A stretch of 64,000 nt of DNA from Moryella indoligenes (GTDB lineage: Bacteria; Bacillota; Clostridia; Lachnospirales; Lachnospiraceae), in contig NZ_JAUSTO010000011.1 of NCBI RefSeq assembly GCF_030812885.1, forward strand, positions 11,814-75,813. Reading direction: 5' to 3'. The notes beneath the pieces were generated by a model that saw only the letters and a program-made list of their open reading frames with translations, was not told the DNA's origin and made no database searches. Positions 8,195 to 15,630 of this stretch are shown piece by piece. A program made the position numbers and the translations under genes. The number at the start of each line of letters is the position of its first letter. Position 1 is the first letter of the stretch.

Positions 8195-9667
8195 ATGATA
8201 TCACTTATACTGAGGGACGTTCCTTTTGAGCAGGACGTCAGAGAGCTGTTCATGGCATTTTATCCGGGGGAGCGCTATACCCACGAGGCGGATGAAAATG
8301 CCATGATTTCTTTTACCGCGGAACACAGCGCAGAGGATGCGGCACGCTATGCGCTGACGCTTGCGGTGCGGGGAAAAGCGGAGAGCTGCTTCTCCTCCCC
8401 CTGCACTGCAGACCGAAGGCAGACAAAGGATGAGCTGAAGCGTGCACTCTATCGTCAGCTCTCAGAGGCGACAGGAAAGAAGCTGCCCTGGGGTACGCTC
8501 ACCGGAATACGTCCCACCAAGCTCGCACTGACGGAGCTCAGAAAGGGCAAGAGCGAGGAGCAGGTGCGGCAGAAGCTTAAGGAGCAGTATTATCTGAGTG
8601 ATGAGAGGAATTCGCTCTGTGTCCGTACAGCCTCGCACGAGCTGCAGGCGATGCGGGGACTGAATCTTGAGACCGGATGGAGTCTCTACATCGGCATCCC
8701 GTTCTGTCCGACGACCTGTCTCTACTGTTCCTTTACCTCCTATCCGATCGGGCGATGGAAAAAGCAGACAGAGGCTTATGTCGAGGCGCTCTGCAAGGAG
8801 CTTCAACAGGTGGCGGAGTGGATGCGCGGCAGACCGCTGGAAACCATCTATATGGGAGGCGGAACACCGACGAGCCTTGAGGCGCCGCAGCTTTGGAACA
8901 TTTTATCCGTGGTCCGGGAGCGCTTTGATCTCTCCGCGCTGAAGGAGCTGACTGTCGAGGCGGGGCGTCCGGACAGCATCACGGAGGAGAAGTTTCGCAC
9001 ACTGAGGGAGTGTGGTGTGACCCGTATCAGCATCAACCCACAGACCATGAAGCAGGAGACGCTGGATCTCATTGGGAGACGGCACAGCGTGCAGCAGTTT
9101 GTGGACAGCTTTCATATGGCGCGTGCCCTGGGCTTCGATAATATCAATACAGATCTCATTGTCGGTCTTCCGAATGAGAGCGCGGATGATGTCCGGCGCA
9201 CCATGGAGGGAATACAGGCGCTCGCTCCGGATGATGTGACGATTCACAGTCTCGCGCTGAAGCGCGCGGCGCGGCTCAACACCCGGAGGGAGGACTATGC
9301 CGGCGTGACCTACGGAAACGCCTCGGATATGGTCAGCCTCACTTCGGCGTACTGTGAGTGCATGGGTCTCAGTCCCTACTACCTCTATCGTCAGAAGAAC
9401 ATGGCGGGCAATCTGGAAAATGTCGGCTGGTGCCGTCCGGGCTGTGAGGGGCTCTATAATATCCTGATTATGGAGGAGCTGCACACCATTGTGGGCTGTG
9501 GCGCGGGCACCACGACCCGCGTGGTTTATCCCCATGAGGAGCGCTATGAGAGAGCGGAGAATGTTAAGGATCCGGGACTTTATATTGAGCGGCTGCCGGA
9601 GCTGCTTGAGAGAAAGCGCGCACTGCTCGCGCCCGCAGTGCCGGAAGAAATATCTGTTGCCCTGTGA
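8195..9667 (+). CDS. hemZ: Coproporphyrinogen III oxidase-like radical SAM protein HemZ
   Basis: Radical SAM protein of 490 residues. The iron-sulfur motif is GIPFCPTTCLYCSF, with cysteines at about residues 171, 175 and 178. IYMGGGTPTSL and INPQTMKQETLDLIGRRH follow, as in the HemN/HemZ family. I chose ATG 8195 (MISLILRDVPFEQDVRELF) because it gives the typical HemZ N-terminus and has AAAGGA seven bases upstream. A longer form from 8090 would overlap the previous gene. HemZ proteins are annotated as oxygen-independent coproporphyrinogen dehydrogenases, but in Clostridia the substrate has rarely been tested. The last codons overlap a palindromic repeat that supplies the stop codon region. Confidence 0.88.
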   Translation: MISLILRDVPFEQDVRELFMAFYPGERYTHEADENAMISFTAEHSAEDAARYALTLAVRGKAESCFSSPCTADRRQTKDELKRALYRQLSEATGKKLPWGTLTGIRPTKLALTELRKGKSEEQVRQKLKEQYYLSDERNSLCVRTASHELQAMRGLNLETGWSLYIGIPFCPTTCLYCSFTSYPIGRWKKQTEAYVEALCKELQQVAEWMRGRPLETIYMGGGTPTSLEAPQLWNILSVVRERFDLSALKELTVEAGRPDSITEEKFRTLRECGVTRISINPQTMKQETLDLIGRRHSVQQFVDSFHMARALGFDNINTDLIVGLPNESADDVRRTMEGIQALAPDDVTIHSLALKRAARLNTRREDYAGVTYGNASDMVSLTSAYCECMGLSPYYLYRQKNMAGNLENVGWCRPGCEGLYNILIMEELHTIVGCGAGTTTRVVYPHEERYERAENVKDPGLYIERLPELLERKRALLAPAVPEEISVAL

Positions 9668-9731
9668 CATAAGCGCCTCCGACTTACAGCAAGCTGTAGT
9701 CGGATGTGCTTGCGTCACAGGGACTTATGCA
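9661..9731 (-). repeat. Palindromic repeat element with TGCATAAGTCCC head, copy 1
   Basis: A long interrupted hairpin fills most of the hemZ-hisS gap. The outer arms are CCTGTGAC (9661-9668) and GTCACAGG (9714-9721). The inner arms are TCCGAC/GTCGGA and TACAGC/GCTGTA around an AA/TT apex. Read on the minus strand it starts TGCATAAGTCCCTGTGAC and has an AGCTTGCT apex, the same head and apex as the element at 57677. It overlaps the hemZ stop codon. It may act as a processing or stability hairpin inside the operon. Confidence 0.7.
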
Positions 9732-9830
9732 ATAAAATAGATGTCAAATTGCGCGGGGATATGTTTCCTGCGTCTGCCGTTACTGAAAATCTGCGCGGTA
9801 AAAGCGCACTGCATGACAGAGGAGAACACC

Positions 9831-11087
9831 ATGGCTATGAAGAAAAAACCCGTCACCGGTATGAAGGATGTGCTTCCGGAGGAGATGCTGCTCCGGGATT
9901 ATCTCATTGCTGCGATCAAGGATACCTACCGCGGCTTTGGTTTTACACCGATGGAGACGCCATGTGTGGAGCATATTGAGAATCTCACCAGCAAGCAGGG
10001 GGGAGATAATGAGAAGCTTATTTTCAAGATCCTGAAGCGCGGCGAGAAGCTGCGGATTACAGAGGCGGAGAGTGAGGAGGATCTCACTGACAGCGGCCTG
10101 CGCTACGATCTGACACTTCCGCTGACACGTTACTATGCAAACAACAGCGCTGTGCTGCCGCAGCCCTTCAAGGCACTGCAGGTCGGTTCCGTGTGGCGAG
10201 CAGACCGCCCGCAGAAGGGCAGATACCGTCAGTTTACACAGTGCGATATTGATGTGCTGGGGGATGCCTCCAATTTCTGTGAGATCGAGCTGATACTTGC
10301 GACAACCACTGCGCTGAAGCGCATCTGCCCGGATCAGGCATTTACAGTCCGTGTCAATGACCGCCGCATCCTGAGAGCTCTGGTGAGCTGGGCAGGCTTT
10401 CCGGAGGAGGCAGCAGATTCCGTACTCATTACCCTCGACAAGATGGACAAGATCGCAGAGGAGGGAGTGAGAGCGGAACTCATAGCCAATGGATATGCGG
10501 GAGAGTCCGCGGATCGCTATCTGACGCTCCTTCGCGAGCTTGGAACGGACGGAGCGGCAGTGCGCGCGCTGGGCGAGACGCTCGGAGATTTCCTCGAGGA
10601 AGGCGCGGCAGAGGGACTTGCGGAGATCATGGAGTCAGTGGCGGAAGTTTCCGGAGGCGGCTTCGGTCTGCAATTTGATCCGACTCTGGTGCGCGGCATG
10701 GGCTACTATACCGGAACGATCTTTGAGGTTTCCATGGAGGGCTTTGGCGGAAGCGTGGCAGGCGGCGGACGCTACGACAGGATGGTTGGAAAGTTTACCG
10801 GTACAGAGACACCGGCCTGTGGCTTTTCGATCGGCTTTGAGCGCATCATCACCATACTGATGGACAGCGGCTTCCGTATTCCGGATCAGAGAAGGAAAAA
10901 GGCCTTCCTGTATGAGAAGAATCTGTCTGCGGCACGTGTCACAGCGCTTCTGAAGGAGGCTGCGGCGGAGCGCGAGGCGGGAAGCGATGTGCTGGTCGTG
11001 CGCATGGCGAAGAATAAGAAGTTCCAGAAGGAGCAGCTCAGCGCACAGGGATATACGGACTTCAGCGAGTTCTATGCTGAGAAGTGA
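9831..11087 (+). CDS. hisS: Histidyl-tRNA synthetase
   Basis: Class II aminoacyl-tRNA synthetase charging tRNA-His. The start at ATG 9831 (MAMKKKPVTGMKDVLPEE) follows AGAGGAG with six bases between and gives 418 residues, the normal length; a longer form would begin inside the upstream repeat. Motif 2 is visible as VWRADRPQKGRYRQFTQCD, the histidine-specific RGMGYYTGTIFE region follows, and motif 3 is GGGRYDRM with ACGFSIGFERI. The gene lies between hemZ and aspS; hisS-aspS adjacency is common in Firmicutes. Confidence 0.96.
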   Translation: MAMKKKPVTGMKDVLPEEMLLRDYLIAAIKDTYRGFGFTPMETPCVEHIENLTSKQGGDNEKLIFKILKRGEKLRITEAESEEDLTDSGLRYDLTLPLTRYYANNSAVLPQPFKALQVGSVWRADRPQKGRYRQFTQCDIDVLGDASNFCEIELILATTTALKRICPDQAFTVRVNDRRILRALVSWAGFPEEAADSVLITLDKMDKIAEEGVRAELIANGYAGESADRYLTLLRELGTDGAAVRALGETLGDFLEEGAAEGLAEIMESVAEVSGGGFGLQFDPTLVRGMGYYTGTIFEVSMEGFGGSVAGGGRYDRMVGKFTGTETPACGFSIGFERIITILMDSGFRIPDQRRKKAFLYEKNLSAARVTALLKEAAAEREAGSDVLVVRMAKNKKFQKEQLSAQGYTDFSEFYAEK

Positions 11088-11108
11088 TAGGGGGGAGAGA
11101 GAATAACC

Positions 11109-12893
11109 ATGTCAGAATCAATGAAGGGTCTGAGACGTACCCATCGCTGCGCCGAGGTTGTCGGTGCCGTGGAGGGAACTGAAGTGACAGTGATGGGATG
11201 GGTGCAGAGAAGCCGCAACAAGGGCGGGCTTATCTTTACCGATCTGAGGGATCGCAGCGGAATACTCCAGCTGGTCTTTGAGGAGGCAAGCTGCGGTGCG
11301 GAGGTATTCGAGAAGGCGGGCAGCCTCCGGAGTGAGTTCTGTATCGCAGTGGTTGGAACGCTCATGAAGCGCTCCGCTCCAAATGCGCAGCTTCTCACCG
11401 GAGCATACGAGGTGCGCGCAGAGCAGCTCCGAATCCTTTCCGAGTCTGAGACTCCGCCTTTCCCGATCGAGGAGAATGCGAAGACGAGAGAGGAGCTGCG
11501 CTTAAAATACCGCTTCCTTGATCTGCGCCGTCCGGATATTCAGCGCAATATCATGACGCGCTCGCAGATTGCGACCATCACCCGCCGCTTTATGGCGGAG
11601 AATGGCTTTCTTGAGATTGAGACCCCGACGCTCATCAAGAGCACGCCCGAGGGAGCGAGAGATTATCTTGTGCCGAGCCGCGTGCATCCGGGAGAGATGT
11701 ATGCGCTCCCGCAGTCTCCGCAGCTCTTAAAGCAGCTGCTGATGTGCTCCGGCTATGATCGCTATGTGCAGCTCGCGCGCTGCTATCGCGATGAGGATCT
11801 GAGAGCGGACCGGCAGCCGGAGTTCACGCAGATCGACATGGAGCTCTCCTTTGCGGATGTGGATGAGGTGATGGATGTCAATGAGCGCCTCTTAAAGACA
11901 CTCTTCAAGGAGGTGCTGGATGTTGATGTTGCACTGCCGATTCAGCGCATGACCTGGCAGGAGGCCATGGACAACTACGGTTCCGACAAGCCGGATCTCC
12001 GTTTCGGCATGAAGCTTCACGATGTCACGGAGCTGGTGAGAGACTGTGGCTTTTCTGTCTTCACCGGCGCCATCGCAAGTGGCGGAACCGTGCGCGGCAT
12101 CAATGCAGAGGGACAGGGGGCCATGCCGCGGAAGAAGATTGATGCGCTCGTGGAGTTTGCAAAGACCTACGGTGCGAAGGGCCTGGCGTATATCGCCATT
12201 CAGGAGGATGGAAGCTTCAAGTCCTCCTTTGCAAAGTTCATGAAGCCGGAGGAGATGGATGCTTTGACTGCAGCGCTGTCCGGAAAGCCGGGCGACCTGC
12301 TGCTTTTTGCCGCCGATCGGAATAAGGTTGTGTGGGATGTGCTGGGCGCGCTGCGTCTGGAGCTTGCGCGGCAGATGGATCTCCTCAGGAAGGACGATTT
12401 CCGCTTCCTCTGGGTCACGGAGTTCCCGCTGCTTGAGTGGTCGGAGGAGGAGAATCGCTTTAAGGCGATGCACCATCCCTTCACCATGCCGATGGAGGAG
12501 GACTGGGACAAGATCGATTCAGATCCGGGTGCAGTCCGCGCAAAGGCCTATGACATCGTGCTGAACGGCACGGAGATCGGCGGCGGCTCGGTGCGTATCC
12601 ACCAGTCAGAGATACAGTCGAAGATGTTTGAGGTTCTGGGACTGTCTCAGGAGGTGGCGGAGCAGCGCTTTGGCTTCCTTCTGGAGGCATTCAGGTATGG
12701 TGTGCCGCCGCACGCAGGACTGGCCTATGGTCTGGATCGTCTTGCCATGCTCATGGTGGGAGCGGACACCATACGCGATGTGATTGCATTCCCGAAGGTG
12801 AAGGACGCATCGGATCTCATGATGAATGCACCGGATACGGTGGAGCAGAAGCAGCTGGATGAGCTCTCGATCTGCTACAGACAGGCGGAGTGA
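11109..12893 (+). CDS. aspS: Aspartyl-tRNA synthetase (bacterial type)
   Basis: Class II synthetase of 594 residues, the standard bacterial length including the GAD insertion. The N-terminal OB-fold anticodon-binding domain contains GWVQRSRNKGGLIFTDLRDR. The catalytic core has QSPQLLKQLLMCSGYDRY, then RDEDLRADRQPEFTQIDMEL (motif 2), and ends with AYGLDRLAMLMVG (motif 3). The GAD domain lies between the last two. It starts 21 bases after hisS with GGGGAGAGAG in front and is probably the last gene of the rel-hisS-aspS operon, since a terminator follows. Confidence 0.97.
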   Translation: MSESMKGLRRTHRCAEVVGAVEGTEVTVMGWVQRSRNKGGLIFTDLRDRSGILQLVFEEASCGAEVFEKAGSLRSEFCIAVVGTLMKRSAPNAQLLTGAYEVRAEQLRILSESETPPFPIEENAKTREELRLKYRFLDLRRPDIQRNIMTRSQIATITRRFMAENGFLEIETPTLIKSTPEGARDYLVPSRVHPGEMYALPQSPQLLKQLLMCSGYDRYVQLARCYRDEDLRADRQPEFTQIDMELSFADVDEVMDVNERLLKTLFKEVLDVDVALPIQRMTWQEAMDNYGSDKPDLRFGMKLHDVTELVRDCGFSVFTGAIASGGTVRGINAEGQGAMPRKKIDALVEFAKTYGAKGLAYIAIQEDGSFKSSFAKFMKPEEMDALTAALSGKPGDLLLFAADRNKVVWDVLGALRLELARQMDLLRKDDFRFLWVTEFPLLEWSEEENRFKAMHHPFTMPMEEDWDKIDSDPGAVRAKAYDIVLNGTEIGGGSVRIHQSEIQSKMFEVLGLSQEVAEQRFGFLLEAFRYGVPPHAGLAYGLDRLAMLMVGADTIRDVIAFPKVKDASDLMMNAPDTVEQKQLDELSICYRQAE

Positions 12894-12955
12894 GCGGTGC
12901 CGGATTGTGATACTTCTGTGAAAAAGTAGAATTGCCCCACATGATTTGTTAAAAT

Positions 12956-12996
12956 GACAGGGAAATGCAGAAGAGCTGCGTCTCCCTGTTCTTTTT
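12956..12996 (+). terminator. Intrinsic terminator after aspS
   Basis: The arms ACAGGGA and TCCCTGT flank an inner TGCAG/CTGC stem, and the hairpin is followed directly by TCTTTTTG. It ends the rel-aspS operon about 60 bases after the aspS stop. Confidence 0.75.
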
Positions 12997-13086
12997 GTTT
13001 GAAACGCCTGTGCGTATCAGCCGCAGAGAGCGCTCTGTACTCTTTGCTTTGAGAGAAGAGGGAGACTTTATGGTCGGAGGTATGAA

Positions 13087-13788
13087 ATGGACAGCGCAAG
13101 AATACTGGTGGTAGATGATGAGCCGAGGATGCGGAAGCTTGTGCGGGACTTTCTGAGTGCGAAGGGATATACCGTGCTGGAGGCAGGTGATGGCGAGGAG
13201 GCGGTGGAGTTATTCATGGCAGACCGGAGCATCGACCTCATTCTTCTGGATGTCATGATGCCGAAGATGGATGGCTGGGAGGTGCTGAAGGAGGTGCGGC
13301 GCTACTCTCGGCTTCCGATTATCATGCTGACGGCGCGCTCGGAGGAGCGGGATGAGCTGCAGGGCTTTCAGCTCGGCGTGGATGAGTATATCTCGAAGCC
13401 CTTCAGCCCGAAGATACTGGTGGCACGCGTCGAGGCGATCCTTCGCAGGACGCAGGGAGACGGGACGGAGAGCGGCTTAAGCTGCGCCGGCATCACGATC
13501 GATAAGGCGGCACATGAGGTGAAGATTGACGGGAGGCCGATTGAGCTGAGCTACAAGGAATTTGAGCTGCTGAGCTATTTTATGGAGAACAGGGGCATTG
13601 CCCTCTCAAGAGAGAAGATACTGAACAATGTATGGAATTATGATTACTTTGGGGATGCGAGAACCATCGACACGCATGTGAAAAAGCTGCGGGCCAAGAT
13701 GGGGGAGAAGGGCAGCCTCATAAAGACCATCTGGGGCATGGGCTACAAGTTCGAGCCGGAGGATGGCGGCAAGGGGGAGAAGGCGTAA
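13087..13788 (+). CDS. OmpR/PhoB-family response regulator
   Basis: A 233-residue two-component regulator. The receiver domain has the acidic pair DDE near residue 9, the phospho-acceptor Asp55 in ILLDVMMPKMDGWE, the conserved Thr in IIMLTARSEE and the Lys in DEYISKPFSP. The C-terminal winged helix (residues 130-228) has the OmpR pattern ELSYKEFELLSYFMEN and ARTIDTHVKKLRAKMG. It lies three bases before the sensor kinase gene and must form a pair with it. The regulon cannot be read from the sequence. Confidence 0.94.
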   Translation: MDSARILVVDDEPRMRKLVRDFLSAKGYTVLEAGDGEEAVELFMADRSIDLILLDVMMPKMDGWEVLKEVRRYSRLPIIMLTARSEERDELQGFQLGVDEYISKPFSPKILVARVEAILRRTQGDGTESGLSCAGITIDKAAHEVKIDGRPIELSYKEFELLSYFMENRGIALSREKILNNVWNYDYFGDARTIDTHVKKLRAKMGEKGSLIKTIWGMGYKFEPEDGGKGEKA

Positions 13789-13791
13789 GCA

Positions 13792-15330
13792 ATGAGACAT
13801 TCCATATGGGTGCGCTTCACCTGCCTGATCTTCTCAGTGCTGGCGGTGCTGGTCGGAATTGCCTTTATTCTGAACACCTGGGGGCTTGAGGGCTTTTACC
13901 GGGCACAGAAGGTGAAGGATATCGAGCGGGCATACGCGAGCATTAATACGGAAGTCATGCGGAACGGCAACAGGAGCACACGCATTTCGCAGATTCTGAA
14001 CGCATATTCCGATATCTATAATATTACGATCGCGGTGATGGATTCCGCGGATTCCAGTCTGCTGCAATCCACCGAGCGGGGCAGAAGCTATCTGTTCCGC
14101 CGCGCGCAGAAGTACCTGTTCAACGGAAGCTTCCGCACACAGACCGCCGTGCTGGCGCAGACGGAGAACTACACGATCATCAGCGCCTATGACGATGAGA
14201 GCGATGCGGTCAATATCGACTGCTTTGCGTACTGTGGCGACAACCAGACCATGCTGCTCATGACGACGCCGGTCTCCAATCTGAAGGAGAGTGTGATTCT
14301 GGCCAATCGCTTCCTGGGTTACATCGGGCTGCTCATACTTCTGGTGGGTGCTCTGATGGTCTTCTTTATGACGCGGCAGATCACGCGGCCCATCCAGCGC
14401 CTTGCGGCGCTCTCGAAGAAGATGGGCGGACTGGATTTCAGCGAGCGCTACTGCGGGAAGAGCAGGGATGAGATCGGCGTGCTCGGCAGCAATATGAATG
14501 CAATGGCAGAGAAGCTTGAGGAGACCATACGAAAGCTGAAGGAGGCCAATGCAGAGCTGCAGGAGGATATCCGCCGCAAGGAGGAAATCGATGAGATGCG
14601 GAAGGCCTTTATTGCCAATGTCTCGCACGAGCTGAAGACGCCGATTGCGCTGATTCAGGGCTATGCGGAGGGCCTGGACGACGGAGTCTGCGAGGATCCG
14701 GAGAACAGAAGATATTATCTGAATGTCATCATTGATGAGGCGGGCAAGATGAACAGTCTTGTGAAGCAGCTGCTCACGCTCTCCAAGCTGGAATCCGGTG
14801 CCCCGGAGCTCTCCAGAGAGAATTTCGATCTGACGGAGCTGGTGCGCGGCGTGCTTCACGCCACAAAAATGATGGCGGAGAATCAGGGCGCTTCGGTCAG
14901 GGCTTCTTTTGTCAATGCCGTCTCAGGGGAGCAGGAGCTGCGCGTCCCGGTGCTGGTAAATGCGGATGAATTTAAGATCGAGGAGGTGCTGACAAATTAT
15001 ATAAGCAATGCGCTGCACCACGTAAATGAGGGCGGAAGCATAGCTGTCTCTGTGGAGCCCCGCGGGGAGCGTATCCGCCTGGCTGTATACAACACAGGCA
15101 GCAGCATCCCGGAGGAGGATCTCCCCCACCTCTGGGATAAGTTCTACAAGGTTGATAAGGCGCATTCCCGCACATATGGAGGAAGCGGGATCGGGCTCTC
15201 CATTGTAAAGGCGATCATGGAGGCGCACGGGATGCCCTATGGTGTTGAAAACTGTCCGGGAGGTGTGCGCTTCTTTGTTGAGCTGGAGGCTGTGAAGTCA
15301 GAGGCCGGCAATCACAATCCGCAGCATTGA
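13792..15330 (+). CDS. Sensor histidine kinase of the adjacent response regulator
   Basis: A 512-residue membrane kinase. TM1 spans about residues 9-28, an extracellular sensor region runs to about 172, and TM2 spans about 175-195. A HAMP domain (RQITRPIQRLAALSKKM) and a coiled coil follow. The HisKA domain has phospho-acceptor His279 in FIANVSHELKTPIALIQGY. The HATPase domain has N-box NYISNALHHVNEGG and G-boxes in YGGSGIGLSIVKAIMEAHG. The extracellular domain has no motif I recognise, so the signal is unknown. It is co-transcribed with the regulator. Confidence 0.94.
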   Translation: MRHSIWVRFTCLIFSVLAVLVGIAFILNTWGLEGFYRAQKVKDIERAYASINTEVMRNGNRSTRISQILNAYSDIYNITIAVMDSADSSLLQSTERGRSYLFRRAQKYLFNGSFRTQTAVLAQTENYTIISAYDDESDAVNIDCFAYCGDNQTMLLMTTPVSNLKESVILANRFLGYIGLLILLVGALMVFFMTRQITRPIQRLAALSKKMGGLDFSERYCGKSRDEIGVLGSNMNAMAEKLEETIRKLKEANAELQEDIRRKEEIDEMRKAFIANVSHELKTPIALIQGYAEGLDDGVCEDPENRRYYLNVIIDEAGKMNSLVKQLLTLSKLESGAPELSRENFDLTELVRGVLHATKMMAENQGASVRASFVNAVSGEQELRVPVLVNADEFKIEEVLTNYISNALHHVNEGGSIAVSVEPRGERIRLAVYNTGSSIPEEDLPHLWDKFYKVDKAHSRTYGGSGIGLSIVKAIMEAHGMPYGVENCPGGVRFFVELEAVKSEAGNHNPQH

Positions 15331-15400
15331 GCCTGCGGAATTTGGTCATTATTACCCTCGTTTTCCCCTTTCCTCTGTGCTATACTGAGACCTGCCGCAT

Positions 15401-15447
15401 ACCACATATATAGTTCCACAAAAACAAACAATCACTACATATGGTAG
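15401..15447. promoter_or_regulatory. Upstream pair of NrdR-like boxes
   Basis: Two degenerate 16-mers, ACCACATATATAGTTC (15401) and TCACTACATATGGTAG (15432), each match about 11 of 16 positions of the NrdR palindrome ACACTATATATAGTGT. Their starts are 31 bases apart, about three helical turns, which is the known arrangement of paired NrdR boxes. Confidence 0.6.
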
Positions 15448-15524
15448 AAACAGAGAAAAATAGCCTGGAAGTTTGTAGAAAAATGCCTATTTCTATTTTA
15501 TGACAACTGCGGTATGATGAGGAA

Positions 15525-15572
15525 GCACAAAATATAAGGCCTCTGCAGGGAGGTATACACTATATTTAGTAT
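15525..15572. promoter_or_regulatory. Downstream pair of NrdR-like boxes before nrdD
   Basis: ACACTATATTTAGTAT at 15557 matches 14 of 16 positions of the NrdR consensus. A weaker box at 15525-15540 lies 32 bases upstream, again the classical spacing. Together with the pair at 15401 this suggests tight NrdR repression of nrdDG. The 300-base gap between the kinase and nrdD holds these boxes and AT-rich promoter-like sequence (for example TATACT at 15381) and nothing else I recognise. Confidence 0.65.
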
Positions 15573-15630
15573 CTAGAGCAGGTCGGCTTCGCTGAAGGGA
15601 GCTCCTTTGGCGCAGGACAGGGGGAGAGCA

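Noticed and set aside
12905..12955. Possible promoter before the response regulator
   Set aside because: TTGTGA and TAGAAT are 16 bases apart, but TTGCCC and TTAAAAT nearby are badly spaced and the region lies upstream of the aspS terminator; the evidence is ambiguous.
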